Assembly: GCA_047967505.1 (NCBI GenBank)
Contig: CM106540.1
Strand: one strand, 5' to 3'
Length of the DNA stretch: 64,000 nucleotides
Source of the DNA: Dipteris shenzhenensis
Taxonomy: Eukaryota > Polypodiophyta > Polypodiopsida > Gleicheniales
Shown piece by piece: positions 1-11,299 of this stretch. Both the position numbers and the translations under genes were made by a program. A model generated the notes under the pieces. It did not search any database. It had not been told where the DNA came from and was given only the letters and a program-made list of their open reading frames with translations. The first letter of the stretch is position 1. Every line of letters begins with the position of its first letter.

Positions 1-2297
1 GAACATGCAAAGGCCAGGTTGCCAATTTTCAATATTCTAGCTTTTTTCGAAGCTTGACCATCACCCAATTAGTTTGTTGACGACGAGTGAGACCCCACCC
101 CAAAGGGTAACCAAGATTACAAACAATCTGAGTGGGTGGAATGATTTCCCCGGGCCACAAAAGACTTTGCCAGTCTTTAGAATGCAATGGGAGCAGCTTG
201 GACTTATGAAAATTTACATGAAGACCAACTGCCAAATCATAAACAGAGAGAGCCTGCATCAAAGCAGAAAGATCATTCTGCGTATTCTTCGAGGTAAAGA
301 AAGAATCATCAGCATAGGCTTGAGCAACCATGCTACGATTTGCATCCAATTCCAAACCATGAAGGGAGCCTGTAGCCACGAGATGATCAATATATTGCAG
401 CATAGGATGGGTAGCAATGGCATACAATAAAGCACTAAGGGGACATCCCTGACAGACCGAACAACAAAGAGCCCACTCATCAGCAGAGAGATCTCCAGAA
501 AGAATGCAAGCTGCATTGCTGTCCCTGTAAAGCCAGTAAATAATCTGTTGCATTTTTGTTCCAAATCCCAAAGCTCGCATTGTTTGCGAGATGAATTCCC
601 ATTGAACTGTATCAAAGGCTTTTGCAATATCCACCTATAAGACAAGAACGTCCTGATGTGTGTATTTGGCATATTCAATCTCAATATAAGCATTGGCAAT
701 ATTATCTGTGATATGCTTACAGGGAACGAAGCCATATTGCGAAGGATGCAGCCCATCATGCAAATAACCTTTAATACGATCAACAACCATTCTGGCTCTC
801 ATCTTGTAAATAACTGGCATGAGCGTGATTGGTCTCCAATCAGAGCAAATCGCATAACTGCTTTTTGGGAAGGAACTTGACAAGTCCTTTTTTCCATGAC
901 ATAGGCATTTGCTGATTTTTCCAAGCTGAATTAACCATTTGCAGCAAAGTCTGCTTGAGGATATCCTAGAAAGCAAGAAAAAATTCCACAGCAAGACCAT
1001 CCCATCCGGGAGATTTCCATCTACCACAGGATTTAACAGCATCTCACAATTCTCTTTTAGTGAAAGGAATTTCCAATTCCAAAGCCTGAGCATCAGAGAG
1101 GATGGGATGGACATGCTGCAAAAGAAGTTGGCGGCCAGACACAACCTGAGAAGAAAGAATGTCCACCTGCCCAAAATGAGATGAAAAGTGTTGCATACAA
1201 AAAGCAGCAAGCTCTGAGCAAGATGAGGACCAAGAACCATAAGGCATCCGGATCTGACAAATATTGGCAGCTTATCTTTTGTAATGCAAACTTTTAAAGA
1301 ATTACTTGGAAGAGAAACCTTTATCCAAAAAAGCCCTTTACCTAGATCGGGTCTCCCATTTAGCAAGCTTTCTTTGATCATACGATAGGAGACAAAATTT
1401 AGCCTAAGATAATAGCATGCTTTCTTCTGAAGACAAAGGCCGAAGATGACTGAGGTCTGTCAAACTCTGGCAAGTGTATTTGGCATGCTTCACGGTCTCC
1501 CGTGTGGCTTGCATGTAAGATTTACCATAATCCCGAATAACAACTTGCATTCTTGCAACAAAAGCTTGCCATGCATAATCCAGATCAATGTGCATCTAAT
1601 GAGAAAGAGACTGAATGGCATCAAAAACCATGGCTTTAAAATCAGCATGGTCAAGGTAACCATTATTTATCAGCAAAAGGCATCTGCAAGCCAATCTGTC
1701 ATCTGGAAAGTCATGCAAAGAGAGCCTCAGCCAAAGAGGAGCATGATCACAGTATATGAAAGCATGGTCTATCCAAAGCTGACAAGTGAAGGCATCAGAA
1801 TGTTGTGGATCAACCCGATACCATCTGTCCAAGCGTGCCTGATATGAAGGCTGAGAATTATGCTGAAAGGTATAGCCTCGAAGCATGGGCTGCAATTCCT
1901 TCCAGAGATCAACGAGAGACAATTGAAGCAAAAAATCAAACCATGCTTGCTTTTCAGAAGCCAACATGTGAGTGTGGCTTGAGGTATTATCTCCCGGTTG
2001 TGGGGCATTATTGAAATCACCACAGATAAAAGCATAATGCCGCCAGGGATATTTATGCATGGCATCCCAAACCAAAGCTTGATTCCCGGAAGATTGAGGA
2101 GCATATACTGAGGCAAATTCAAAGATTTCGCCTTGAATGAGGCATTGTATGATCAAGAGTGCTCTCCAGCATAAAAAATGTCATAACCAGCAAAATGTCC
2201 AGATTTTCCAGCATACATATGCTGATTATGCTCTTGCAAAGCCACTATATCAGGCTACAATTGTCATATATACAGCCAGACCAGTTTCCATTTTCGA
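1..2297 (-). mobile_element. L1 LINE copy A (partial; 3' end outside window)
   Basis: This is a minus-strand non-LTR retrotransposon of the plant L1 type. Only ORF2 is present: reverse transcriptase lies on the left and endonuclease on the right. The 3' end runs off the left edge. The 5' end is truncated within about 20 codons of the ORF2 start, so ORF1 is missing. At the 5' boundary the sequence passes directly into GCATCACACATACATAC (2298-2314), a CA-rich target that is repeated at 6229-6245 on the far side of LINE B. Confidence 0.85.
29..2290 (-). pseudogene. L1 ORF2 remnant of copy A: AP endonuclease and reverse transcriptase
   Basis: The product would nick target DNA and reverse-transcribe the element RNA. 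The endonuclease part (about 1404-2290) keeps the GDFNNAPQ motif and CDHAPLW, a variant of the usual SDH triad. The RT part (29-1381) shows WRPITLMPVIYK, VDIAKAFDTVQW, CQGCPLSALLYAIA and the catalytic YADD. Breaks seen are a TAG just before VDIAKAF (near 634), a TAG before MHIDLDYAWQAF (near 1596), and a frame change near 1390. Both TAGs stand where sister copies encode another residue, probably CAG, so they fit C-to-T decay. The zinc-binding C-terminus lies outside the window. Confidence 0.85.
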
Positions 2298-2314
2298 GCA
2301 TCACACATACATAC
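2298..2314. repeat. 17-bp target-site duplication of LINE B (left copy)
   Basis: GCATCACACATACATAC here is identical to 6229-6245 and lies directly before the poly(T) at 2315-2324, which is the complement of the LINE B poly(A) tail. An exact 17-bp match at both ends is the normal signature of target-primed reverse transcription. The target itself is a CA/TA-rich microsatellite edge next to LINE A. Confidence 0.85.
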
Positions 2315-2392
2315 TTTTTTTTTTAGTGAGAAGAAATATTTTATTGCTGTGAAATAATGACATTTATAGGTACTCCAAAAGCGGAGTAACTA

Positions 2393-5110
2393 CTACTCAA
2401 CCGAAAATCTCAGTATAACCATATATACATCATGATCAATCAAATAAGTCTGAAAGCAATCATAAAACGATTGCCGCAGAGATCGTTTGAAAAAAAAGAA
2501 AAATGGAAAAGTAGGATCACCAAAGACTCTATGATTTCTGTCCATCCATAGTGTCCAAAGTGCCCAGTAGCGCACCCAAACAAAAAATAAATCAAAACCC
2601 TGTCTAGCGGGATGAAAACCAAATAACCAAAAGAACCTGCTAAAAGTAGCAGTAGGAAATCTCGCTCGAATCCCCTGATGAATGAGAGCAAGGAAATCAC
2701 ATGTGGACAGTGCCAGAAAATGTGAGGCACAGATTCAGCAGAATGTAGACATCGGTGGCAAACAGCCGGGGCAATATGTCTATGCACGAGTAACTGCCCA
2801 GATGGAAAAATGCCAAGTAGGACTCGCTAGAGGAAAAGCTGTTGCCGAAGAGGGACTTTATAATGCCAAAGGAGACGCAACCGCTTTCTCCACCACTTTG
2901 ATGGGCGATCCATATGCCAAACAGAATTGGCTCTGTCAGAAACCCAAGATGGAGGTAACAACACTTTATATAGAGAAGGCACTGTGATGTGTGACAACTT
3001 CAAAGGATGGGCTGAAGAAGAGGAAGAATGGAGAGTCCAATCCTCAAGCCTCTCCTGAAGTTCCAAATGAGGTACCAGCAAGAAAGGTTAAAGCATTTCT
3101 GAAATTTTGTGCCATAAAGGACGATAATGAGTTCCCAAACCATACTTGCTAGCAGCCACAGAAAAAGATAAAAGAGTGCCATCATCTTGAAGTATATCCG
3201 CCACAGAAGCAATACCTTTGAAAGATATAAAATAAGAACGCCTGGGTTCTTGTATAGCTGAAAGTATGCAGGCAGCTTTACTATTTTGATATAGCCAATT
3301 GATAACTTGCTGCATTTTTGTGCCAAATCCCAAGGCCTGCATTGTTTGTGAAATAAAGTCCCACTGAACAAAATCAAAAGCTTTGGCAATACCAACTTGC
3401 AATAGCAAAACATCCTGCTGCATATATTTGGCATATTTTATTCCAACATAGGCATTAGCAATGTTGTCTGTGATATGCCTACGAGGAACAAAACCATATT
3501 ACGCAGGATGCAACCCATCATGCAAATAGTCTTTTATCCGATCAACAATCATTTTGGTAGTAAATTTGTAAATAACTGGCATAAGCGTGATAGGTCTCCA
3601 ATCAGCCAAAGATTCACAGAGTTGCTTTTTTGGAAGGAGTTTAACAAGACCTCTCTTCCATGTGTCTGGCATTTTCTGATTTTGCCAAGCAGAATTCACC
3701 ATATGCAGCAAAGTATGCTTCAAAAGAGGCCAATATTCTTAAAAAAACTCAACTGTAAGACCATCCCATCCTGGAGATTTCCATCTACCACAGGATTTGA
3801 TTGCATCTGACAATTCCCTTTCAGTAAAAGGTTCCTCCAATTCCAAAGCCTGATTATTTGAGATGATAGGAGAAACATGCTGCAGAAGCAAATTTCTTGC
3901 AGACAAAACCTGCTGTGAAGAAGGATCGGCGTAACCAAACTGCTGAGAGAAATGATATAAACAAACAGAAGCAAGCTGTGACCATGATGTAGTCCATGAA
4001 CCATCAGACATAAGCACTCTGTAAATGTTTGTTTTTAATCTCTTCTAATGCAAGCCTTTAAAAAATTGTTTGGAAGAACAGCCTTTATCTATGAAAGTTT
4101 TTTGTCTTGCTCTGGTCTCGCATTTGGCAAGTTTCCTGTGATCATTGATTTGGAGACAATGTTTAGCTTGGCATAGTGTTGTTTGCTCATGCAAGAACAA
4201 AGGACGAAAGTGACTGAGTTCAATGAGGTCTTGGCAAGTCAATTTAGCCTAAAGCAACAGTTCCCCTCATAGTCTTCATGTAAGACTTGCATAACCTCTA
4301 ATTACAACTTGCATTTTGGAAACAAAGGAATCCCATGCATTATCAATATCAAAGTGGCTTTGAGAAGACAAAGATTGATAGGCATTAGTAGCCATTGCCT
4401 TGAAAGTAACATGCTGCAAATAGCTATTGTTTACAATCAGATGTCGCCTTTGAGGTAGTCTATCATCTGGGATATGATGAAAAGATAGCCTCAACCATAA
4501 CGGTGCATGATCTGAATGCACAAAGGCATAGTCAACCCACATTTTGCATGTAAAATGGGCTACACTATACCAGCGATCTAGACGTGCCTCGTAAGAAGAA
4601 AGGGCATTATGTTGAAAAGTGTATCCAGGTGACAAAGGCTGCAATTCCTTCCAAAGATCAACCAAATCAAGATGAATCAGTAATTGAGACCATGCATGCC
4701 TTTCAGAGGTTAACATATGAGTATTTCCTGATGTATAGTCACCTTGTTGCGGAGCATTATTGAAATCCCCACATATAAAGGCATGATATCTCCATGGATA
4801 TCGGTGCATGGCATCCCAAATTGCACTTCTATCCCGAGAAGATTGAGGTGCAGATACAAAAGCAAATTCAAACACCTCGCCTTGAAGGATGCATTGAAGA
4901 ATAATCCATCTGCCTTGATTGTCATTTAAGCAATAACTAGCTGAAGCTCAGGCTGAATCAGAATGACTACACCTGAGAAAGAGTGCTCTTCAGCATAAAA
5001 GATATCATAGCCGCAGTAATGACCTGTCTTTCCTGCATAAACATGCTGATTGTGTTCTTGTAATGCCACTATATCAGGCTGAAATCGATTGATATACAGT
5101 CACACAGATT
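2393..5110 (-). pseudogene. L1 ORF2 remnant of copy B: endonuclease, RT, zinc-binding domain
   Basis: The domains read from right to left. The AP endonuclease (4276-5110) has QEHNQH, GDFNNAPQ and SDHAPLW. The RT runs about 3088-4017, with KSPGWDGLTVEFF, WRPITLMPVIYK and IAKAFDFVQWDF. A C-terminal zf-RVT region lies at 2393-2787, with CHRC and HIFWHC spacing followed by RYWALWTLWMDR. Several frame changes and stops break it, near 4250, 4030, 3730 and 3430 and within 2400-3090. The YADD block seen in other copies is missing between about 3090 and 3250, so the RT palm has suffered an internal deletion. It cannot encode a working enzyme. Confidence 0.85.
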
Positions 5111-5229
5111 TCCATTTCCTACTGTCGCACGTCCCCTAAACATTTAAGGTAAGGCATTTGATATGAGCAAGCATATTTACATATATTTATAGGAAAAAAC
5201 AGTTATATACAGCAACAACCTTCAGGATG

Positions 5230-6228
5230 TCAACCCTGCATTTCTACCTCAGGGTCAGGGCCTCTTCCCTGAGAAGAAGCATCCGCCTGAGGATTGGACA
5301 GCAATGCAGCAACCTCTTCTTCAGGGAAGAGGGTTTTGCTAGCTGTCACTCCAGCCCATGTGATTCCAATTCTTGAGTTGACCTTTGGAGAATTTCCGCT
5401 AGAAGATGCACCATTCCAAGTGCGAGGGGGTGGAGGTCGTCGGACAAAAATAACTTTTCTTGGACTTTGCCATCCATCAATTGGAGTTTTTGGTCCTTTT
5501 GCTGAAGGTTGAATAGCAGGAAGTAAAGGGAAAGAAGCATTCCCATTTGAAGCAACTGGGGCTTTGCCTTTATCCTAATTCACAAAAGCTCTCTATTATC
5601 TTTATTTTTATTCCCACTAGAGGCAGGAGCATCCTTATTAGGCATCTGAGCAAGCAAAGTAGCAAGAGGCATTTTATGCTGACTCATTGGACACTGCGAA
5701 GCCATGTGCCCAATTTTTTTACATTCAAAACAAGCCCCTGCAAATAATCCCCATTTCAATTTATAAAATGCACTTCCCATGTCAATATTGTTCACCGTGA
5801 TTGAATAAGACTCTGGTGTGGGATTATCAGTATCCCAAAGAATGCAAAATCGATTAGAGTTGCCGTTAGGCTGCGGTGGGCAAACCACTTTGCCTAAAGT
5901 TGCTGCAATTTTAGGCAAGAGTGTGAAGCCATGCATTGCGGGAAGTCTATAACTTCAACCCAGACCGGACATCGATGTCGAATCAGAGCCTGATAAACCC
6001 TTGTTGGGGACCATGGCAAAATGTGCACCATTTGCTGCCCAAAAAAGAGTGGCGAATGTTTCAAAAGCATTTTCCTATGAACCTCATCTACCATAACCAC
6101 CTCAAAAAAGCCTCTGGCTGCATAGTGTACCTTACGAACAAACGAGCCAGCCAGTGTTCGGGTCAACCAATTGCCTACCTCTGCAGCAGGTGGCATCCGT
6201 CCTGGGAAAAATAAAATGACTGCATTTT
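5230..6228 (-). pseudogene. L1 ORF1 (gag-like, CCHC zinc knuckle) of copy B
   Basis: ORF1 of plant L1 elements binds the element RNA. Visible parts are the DUF4283-like block VILFFPGRMPPAAEVGNW, then FFGQQMVHILPWSP and FCILWDTDNPTP, a zinc knuckle CFECKKIGHMASQC, and a low-complexity tail ending in TGA at 5230-5232. The N-terminal 60 or so residues are absent because the insertion is 5'-truncated. Frame changes occur near 5930 and 5580. The zinc-knuckle segment remains open from 5580 to 5936. Confidence 0.8.
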
Positions 6229-6255
6229 GCATCACACATACATACACACACACAC
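6229..6255. repeat. Microsatellite junction: LINE B right TSD plus LINE C left TSD
   Basis: 6229-6245 is the second copy of the 17-bp LINE B duplication. 6241-6255 (CATACACACACACAC) is the left copy of a 15-bp duplication whose partner lies at 8490-8504, across LINE C. The two overlap because both elements used the same CA repeat. Confidence 0.8.
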
Positions 6256-8489
6256 TTTTTTTTTTTTTTTGTAAAACCAAGATACTTATAATATAAAACA
6301 TTCATTTACATCCAGGCCGTGCTCAAAATAGAGCTACAGCCCTATCCATCAGAAACAGTAAAAGAAAAGTTGAATACAAGAAACATCCAAATCTTCCTCA
6401 TGTAAGGCATCATATAAAGACTGCCTTAATGAGGCTCTGAAAAACTCATAAGGATGCTGAAGAGGAGAATTCAGATATGCTTGGATGCGCTGCAGCCAGA
6501 GGGTCCATAAGGCCCAGTATCTGATCCAGTGGAAGAAGAGAGAATACTGTGACAAAGAAGCTGATAGTTTGCCATACATCCAGAAAAACCTGTAGAACCT
6601 GTGTGCTGGAAATCTGAGAGATAAAAAATAGGAGATTCTATCTAGAAGGTCTCTGGAATATGAACAAAACCACAATAAATACGGAATACTCTCCGATGCA
6701 AGGTGACATCTTGGACAGAGAGGTGAAGCTATTCGTCATTTAGCCAATTTCACTCCCACTGGGAGAATACCAACAATACATCTCCATAGGAATAGTCTTT
6801 GCGTCAATGGCATTTTCAACTTCCATATCATTTGCAATCTTCCTTTCCACCAGGCTAATGATTTGTTCAGATGCCATAAAGAATTAGCATGATGGGCAAT
6901 CCAAGGAGGAGGTAATATTAATCTATAAGCCTGTATAGATGTCAATGACTGCAAAGGCTTAGAAGAAATGCTTGGACTTGAAGACTGAAGGTGCCAATCT
7001 TGAAGCCTGTCACTGCCATTCAATGTCGGAATCGGAACCAGAGGAAGTAGGAGATCAGCAATAGCTTTCCAAATAGGTCTATGATGCATTGCCAGGTTGT
7101 ATTGTCTACATGCTGCTGGAAAAGGGAGAATATTTCCTTGCATATCTACAACGTCATCAATGAACCGGATACCCATTTTCATAAGATTGTAAGCTCTGAT
7201 GGGTTGTTGAACAGCAAGGGGAGAGGAAAACACAGCACTCCAATGAATACTCTCCAATCTGAGTGATGATGCTAGAGAAGCAGGATGAGGAGACCATTTG
7301 ATGTGAGAGAGTACTTGCTTCCAATCCTGAATCAAGGAATTAGAAAATGGACAACCAGGGATTTTACCTTGAAATTTTCCAAGTACTACTTCCGATGGAT
7401 CTACTATCCAATGTCCATAAGCATGTGTGCGCATCTGACCACACAAAATTGCTAGCATAATAGACCAAGGCTGCTCTTGTTGAAAGAATGTTTTGAGCAT
7501 AGTGATCTTTCTTGCCAACACATGATATTTGATGTTTATTATATTCAAACCACCATGCATTCTGGGTGAGCAAAGCAAGTCCATTTTGAGCAACCGTAAA
7601 GCTTTTTTATGAAGCTTGGTTTTTCAAAAAATCTCCATGGCTTGAGACATAAAAGATGAGAGATCTCGAGATGACCAATGTAATAAAGGAAGGTAGAACT
7701 GGACATAAGCTAGAACAATAGACTGGACAATTCGGAGCCGTACATGCAGAGGCCATGTGGAAATCTTCCAATATTGTAATTTGTCCTGAATTTTGTTGAA
7801 CACCCACAACATTTGTTGCTTATTACTGATTTTCCAGCCAATAGGATAACCCAAATGTCTTACTATATTTTCCGGTTGAATAATCTGGCCTGGCCACAGA
7901 ATAGCATGCCAATCACAAAGCTTGAGAGGCAAGAGTTTTGATTTCTGAAAATTAATTTTAAGACCAGCTGCCAACCCAAAATCTGAAAGGGTATCCATCA
8001 AGAGGCGAATCTCCAATGGACTGTTCTTTAGCATGAAGAATGAATCATCTGCATAGGCCTGCGCTATGAAGGGTCGTGAACCAGAAATCTGAAGCCCCTC
8101 TAGCTGTCCAGTATCAACCATGTGATCCATATAAAGAAGCAAAGGATGTGAAGCGATGGCATAAAGCAAGGCACTGAGAGGACATCCTTGTCGAACCGAA
8201 CGTTCGAGAGTCCAAGACTCAGACAAATGTTTCCCTATAAAGCATTGTGTAGTAGAATTTGAATAAAGCCAATATACGACATTAGATAGCTTTGGCCCAA
8301 AACCAAGTTTTTGCATGATTTGAGAGACATAATCCCACTGTACTGTATCAAACGCCTTCGCCACATCCACCTGCATGACCAACACATCTTGATCTGAATA
8401 TTTAGCATATTCCATTGCGATAAGAGTGTTAGTGATATTGTCATGTATGTGCCGTCTTGGAATAAAACCATATTGCCTGGGATGAAGTC
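6256..8489 (-). mobile_element. L1 LINE copy C (2.2 kb, 5'-truncated in RT)
   Basis: The minus-strand L1 has a poly(A) tail (6256-6270 as T) followed on plus by the 3' UTR start GTAAAACCAAGATACTTATA, shared with copies E and F. The element stops abruptly in RT at the MDFIPG/LHPRQYG region, where CATACACACACACAC begins. The 15-bp CA-repeat duplications on both sides support insertion into the microsatellite. Confidence 0.88.
6349..8489 (-). pseudogene. L1 ORF2 C-terminal two thirds of copy C (RT plus zf-RVT)
   Basis: From right to left this keeps HIHDNITNTLIAMEYAKY, VDVAKAFDTVQWDYV, RQGCPLSALLYAIA and YADDSFF (YADD near 8041-8055). The thumb/connection region follows, then the zf-RVT block LWRCIVGILPVGVKLA. 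Only two in-frame stops interrupt the whole stretch: a TGA at about 7618 where copies E and F encode Trp (FWKTKL), and a TGA near 6738 where the sisters encode Arg (KLAQRR). All segments share one frame. The endonuclease and N-terminal RT were never inserted. Confidence 0.85.
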
Positions 8490-8640
8490 CATACACACAC
8501 ACACACACACCTACCTACCTATCTACCTACCTACCTGGGATGTAGATAGGTAGGTAGGGGCATACACACACACACACCCCTACCTACCTATCTACATACA
8601 TACATGCATGCATGCATGCATATACACACGCACACACACA
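8490..8640. repeat. Compound microsatellite (CA)n/(CCTA)n/(CATG)n, original LINE target
   Basis: 8490-8510 is a CA repeat. It is followed by CCTA/CTAT units, an inverted TAGG stretch, another CA run at about 8561-8577, more CCTA, ATAC, and GCAT units at about 8607-8622, then CA again to 8640. The left 15 bp duplicate 6241-6255. The tract is probably what remains of the locus that received LINEs A, B and C. Confidence 0.85.
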
Positions 8641-9775
8641 GAGATTAACATCTTTAGAAGGCCTCACAAGCCTATGAGACAAAGTACAGCCAAAATAGAA
8701 TCTCATACAAGCCACCATGGGCTGAAGAAGGGCTCTCTAAGACCCTTCTATACCAAGAAACTTAAAAAAAACATCTAGAACTCAAAACTGAAAATCCTGA
8801 GAAAGAGTCAGATATGTGATCAACTATGATCTTGGTGGTAGTCGTCCAATGGGATATGAGGATACCTTGTATTTGCCTCTGTCCCGTCCTCCCTCACTGT
8901 GGTGGGGGGCGGCCTCCATGATCTCTATATTGAGTGGGCCATCTCAAGAGTTATACCACGGGTCTGACAGTCCTCTCTAAGTAGAGCAAGATAGGCCATA
9001 CCTCCATTGTGTGTGATTGATCTATCTCCGCCATGTGCATGGTCCTGTGGCTCTCGAGTTAGCTGTAATCCTTTTGCGTTTGCCTTGAGGGTCAAGAAAC
9101 ACTCAAGATAATGCCTTGAGGTAGTTGCATTTCAAAGCTTTCTTATGAATCCATCCATATAAATTGGATTATTTGAAATTAATATCGCTATTTGATATTC
9201 CATGTGGCAAATATACCAAAATCCAGAAGCTCTGTCGGTTTACATGAAGCTAGCAGAGCTGCTTGACTCCATACAAATACGTGATGATCTCATGTGACGC
9301 ACTTGTGTGGAGGAGTCTTGCATAAGAAACTCTTCCAAGATAGATCGACATATAGAAGTATAGGTATCACAGTCTATGCCAAATCAAGCCTCGGGTTCCT
9401 AGTATGTCTACAAAGAAGGCCAGCTCGTCAATGTACATGCCCCAATAGGAAAGAAGGGGGGGAAGGGGGGGGGGGGGGGGGGTATATGCGGGCATCCCTG
9501 TTTCATGCCAAAGGACTTGCTTACTTCCTCTAACAACCCATGTGTCATGTGTACTTTGCATGTAACTCTGTGATATAAAGGCATAATTGGCCATATAACA
9601 GCCTATGGGACATCTAACACTCGGAGTCATGCAATGAGACACACCCATGGTAATGAATCAAAAGCCTTGTGAAAATCCACAAAGCCAAAATACTCTTGTT
9701 TCCGGTGGCTAGCCTCCTCTATGATGCCTCAAGCCAGCGCAGGTTACCATCGATGGCCCTATCTTCATCTATTGA
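8641..9775 (-). pseudogene. Clade-2 LINE remnant: RT fragment and 3' region
   Basis: On minus, 9290-9775 translates in pieces to RT motifs of the second LINE clade: FGFVDFHKAFDSLPW, then a VIWPIMPLY segment, then YWGMYIDELAFF. These match the VDFRKAFDT...GLYIDELE order seen intact at 34546-34824. An 18-G run (9465-9482) lies where the conserved KQGCPLSPTLF motif is expected and shifts the frame. 8641-9060 resembles 35515-36010, another clade-2 3' region, including a shared GTGGGCCAT-TCAAGAG block. No intact ORF remains. Confidence 0.6.
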
Positions 9776-9924
9776 CTTTGGTAGTTGATGGCGATCAAAT
9801 ACGTTGGTATGCATGTACTTGCAAATGGTTTGAGAGTTTGCCGCTCCACATGGCTAGATTATCAGTATAGCATTGAGGCCCTGTCTGTCCCACTCACATA
9901 TTACAAGGTCAAACTAGGTCGTGT
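9776..9924. other. Short unassigned junction left of the gypsy LTR
   Basis: This segment does not match the start of the 3' LTR at 15955, so the 5' LTR of the gypsy element is cut here. I see no coding similarity. A weak resemblance to LTR bases (CAAGGTC...CTAGGT) at 9905-9920 may mark the eroded edge of the LTR. Confidence 0.4.
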
Positions 9925-10199
9925 GGCTAGGGGCAAAGGAAATCAAATGTATCCCAAGAGAGGGGTGAAAAGATGCATTAGGAAAGGCCCTATGATGATG
10001 ACATGTGGCATCTAGATCCATCTAGGGAGATGGGGCTGTTGAGGTAAGTAAGAGAGAGAAGATGAGCTTCACGTATGGATTCTGATTGAGGATTTCGACT
10101 TCTCTGTGTGTTCTTACGCTTCAACAGGAATTGGCTGGGTGGAATTTAGATGGTAATACTCCCGTGATCTGCAGTAGTAAAGAGGATAAGTTTGTGTCA
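9925..10199 (+). repeat. Gypsy 5' LTR, 3' part only
   Basis: About 275 bp match the last part of the 3' LTR (about 16147-16421) and end in GTTTGTGTCA, immediately before the primer site. The first 190 bp or so of the LTR are absent. Confidence 0.88.
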
Positions 10200-10201
10200 T
10201 T

Positions 10202-10218
10202 TGGTATCAGAGCAGGTT
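10202..10218 (+). promoter_or_regulatory. Gypsy primer-binding site (initiator Met-tRNA)
   Basis: TGGTATCAGAGCAGGTT starts 2 bases after the LTR end. It has the usual complementarity to the 3' end of plant initiator methionine tRNA. It is followed by a 49-bp-period direct repeat (10212-10260 and 10261-10309, GCAGGTTAGCGTTCAGGCTG each). Confidence 0.9.
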
Positions 10219-11299
10219 AGCGTTCAGGCTGGACGAAGGGAGCGCAGACGAAGGATTAGTGCAGGTTAGCGTTCAGGCTGGACGAAAGGAGCGCAAACGG
10301 AGAATATAGGAACCCCGAAGCGTGTATCGCGAGTCACGCAGAAATGCTTATTTTGAGATTGAAATAGTGAACGACGGCGTGTTCATCTACAATACACCTG
10401 TGAAATCAGCGGGGTAGACTGACGCACGGACGGCTGAATTCGCCAGGCTATGAGACAGGAAGAAGGGTCTCCAACGAGAGCAAAGAGCAGCTGCTATCAC
10501 CTGTGTTACTTCCCTGCCGATAGCTAAACAATCCGCTTTTGGGCAATTCTCCTTCATCCCTTGCCTCCTGGATGATTCGTTGCTTGCAAACCTGCTGTCT
10601 CGTTTGGGTAAGAATTGCAGGGATGTGTTGAAAGGGGATGCGTAGGAAGAGAGCGCAGAACATCTGCGTAGCGATGGATGATGCACAGGCAGTGGCTCGT
10701 GAACGGGGAGGCCTTCGACGCAATAAGCGATGAGTGGGGTTCCTTAACATCGAATTCACAGACCAGGGGGCTTTCGACATTATTTGCTCCTGTTTTCATC
10801 ATTTTGTTTTTTTTCTCTTGAACTTAGCTTGTGTGGAGTATTCAGCTTGCATGAACGGATAGCCAGCCCGTGTATAGGCTTGTGGTTCAAAGCAGGGTCA
10901 GATTATGCTTGTGTATATGCCTCTGTGCTTGAGTCAGAATGGATTGCAGGAACTTCCCTAGCACAGGGAAAAGTCGAATTTTGGATTATGCCTGGTCAGT
11001 GTAGTTGTCGGGATTGCAGGTATTCCCTAGTATAGGGAATTGTGTCAGAATTTTGCCAGCTTGTAATTACAGTTTCTAGCGGTGTTTATTTATTTTATTT
11101 TTTATTTTTATTCTTAAAAAAAAACAAAACACCCATTGACCTAAATGGAAGCAGAAGAAGCAGCTTCCAGGATGGACCCTGTAGAGTCAGGAGTCCAACC
11201 GACAGCAGGTGTCGCGCCCAGTAGTTCACACCTTATCTGGCAAGATTGCATTACTTGAGGATGCCTTGCAGCAGTTATTAGCGCAACAGTTACAGGCGA
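10219..11299 (+). other. Gypsy untranslated leader
   Basis: About 1.1 kb lie between the primer site and the gag similarity. They contain the 49-bp direct repeat and an A/T-rich block near 11090-11135. The short ORFs here on both strands have no recognisable domains, and I treat the stretch as leader sequence. Confidence 0.6.

Larger units (their letters stand above)
2315..6228 (-). mobile_element. L1 LINE copy B (3.9 kb, 5'-truncated inside ORF1)
   Basis: This minus-strand L1 has its poly(A) tail at 2315-2324 (as T on plus), the RT zinc-binding region, RT, endonuclease and most of ORF1. The 5' end falls in ORF1, just at the AVILFFPGR block. Perfect 17-bp target duplications flank it. Its 3' UTR (AGTGAGAAGAAATATT next to the tail) differs from the GTAAAACCAAGATACTTA-type ends of copies C, E and F, so B belongs to another subfamily, as does its more divergent protein. 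Confidence 0.9.

Noticed and set aside
1446-1847. Plus-strand ORF opposite LINE A ORF2
   Set aside because: It is an antisense shadow of the endonuclease coding region; the minus strand carries the conserved motifs.
8490-8640. CRISPR-like or telomere-like array
   Set aside because: The units are 2-4 bp microsatellites without spacers.
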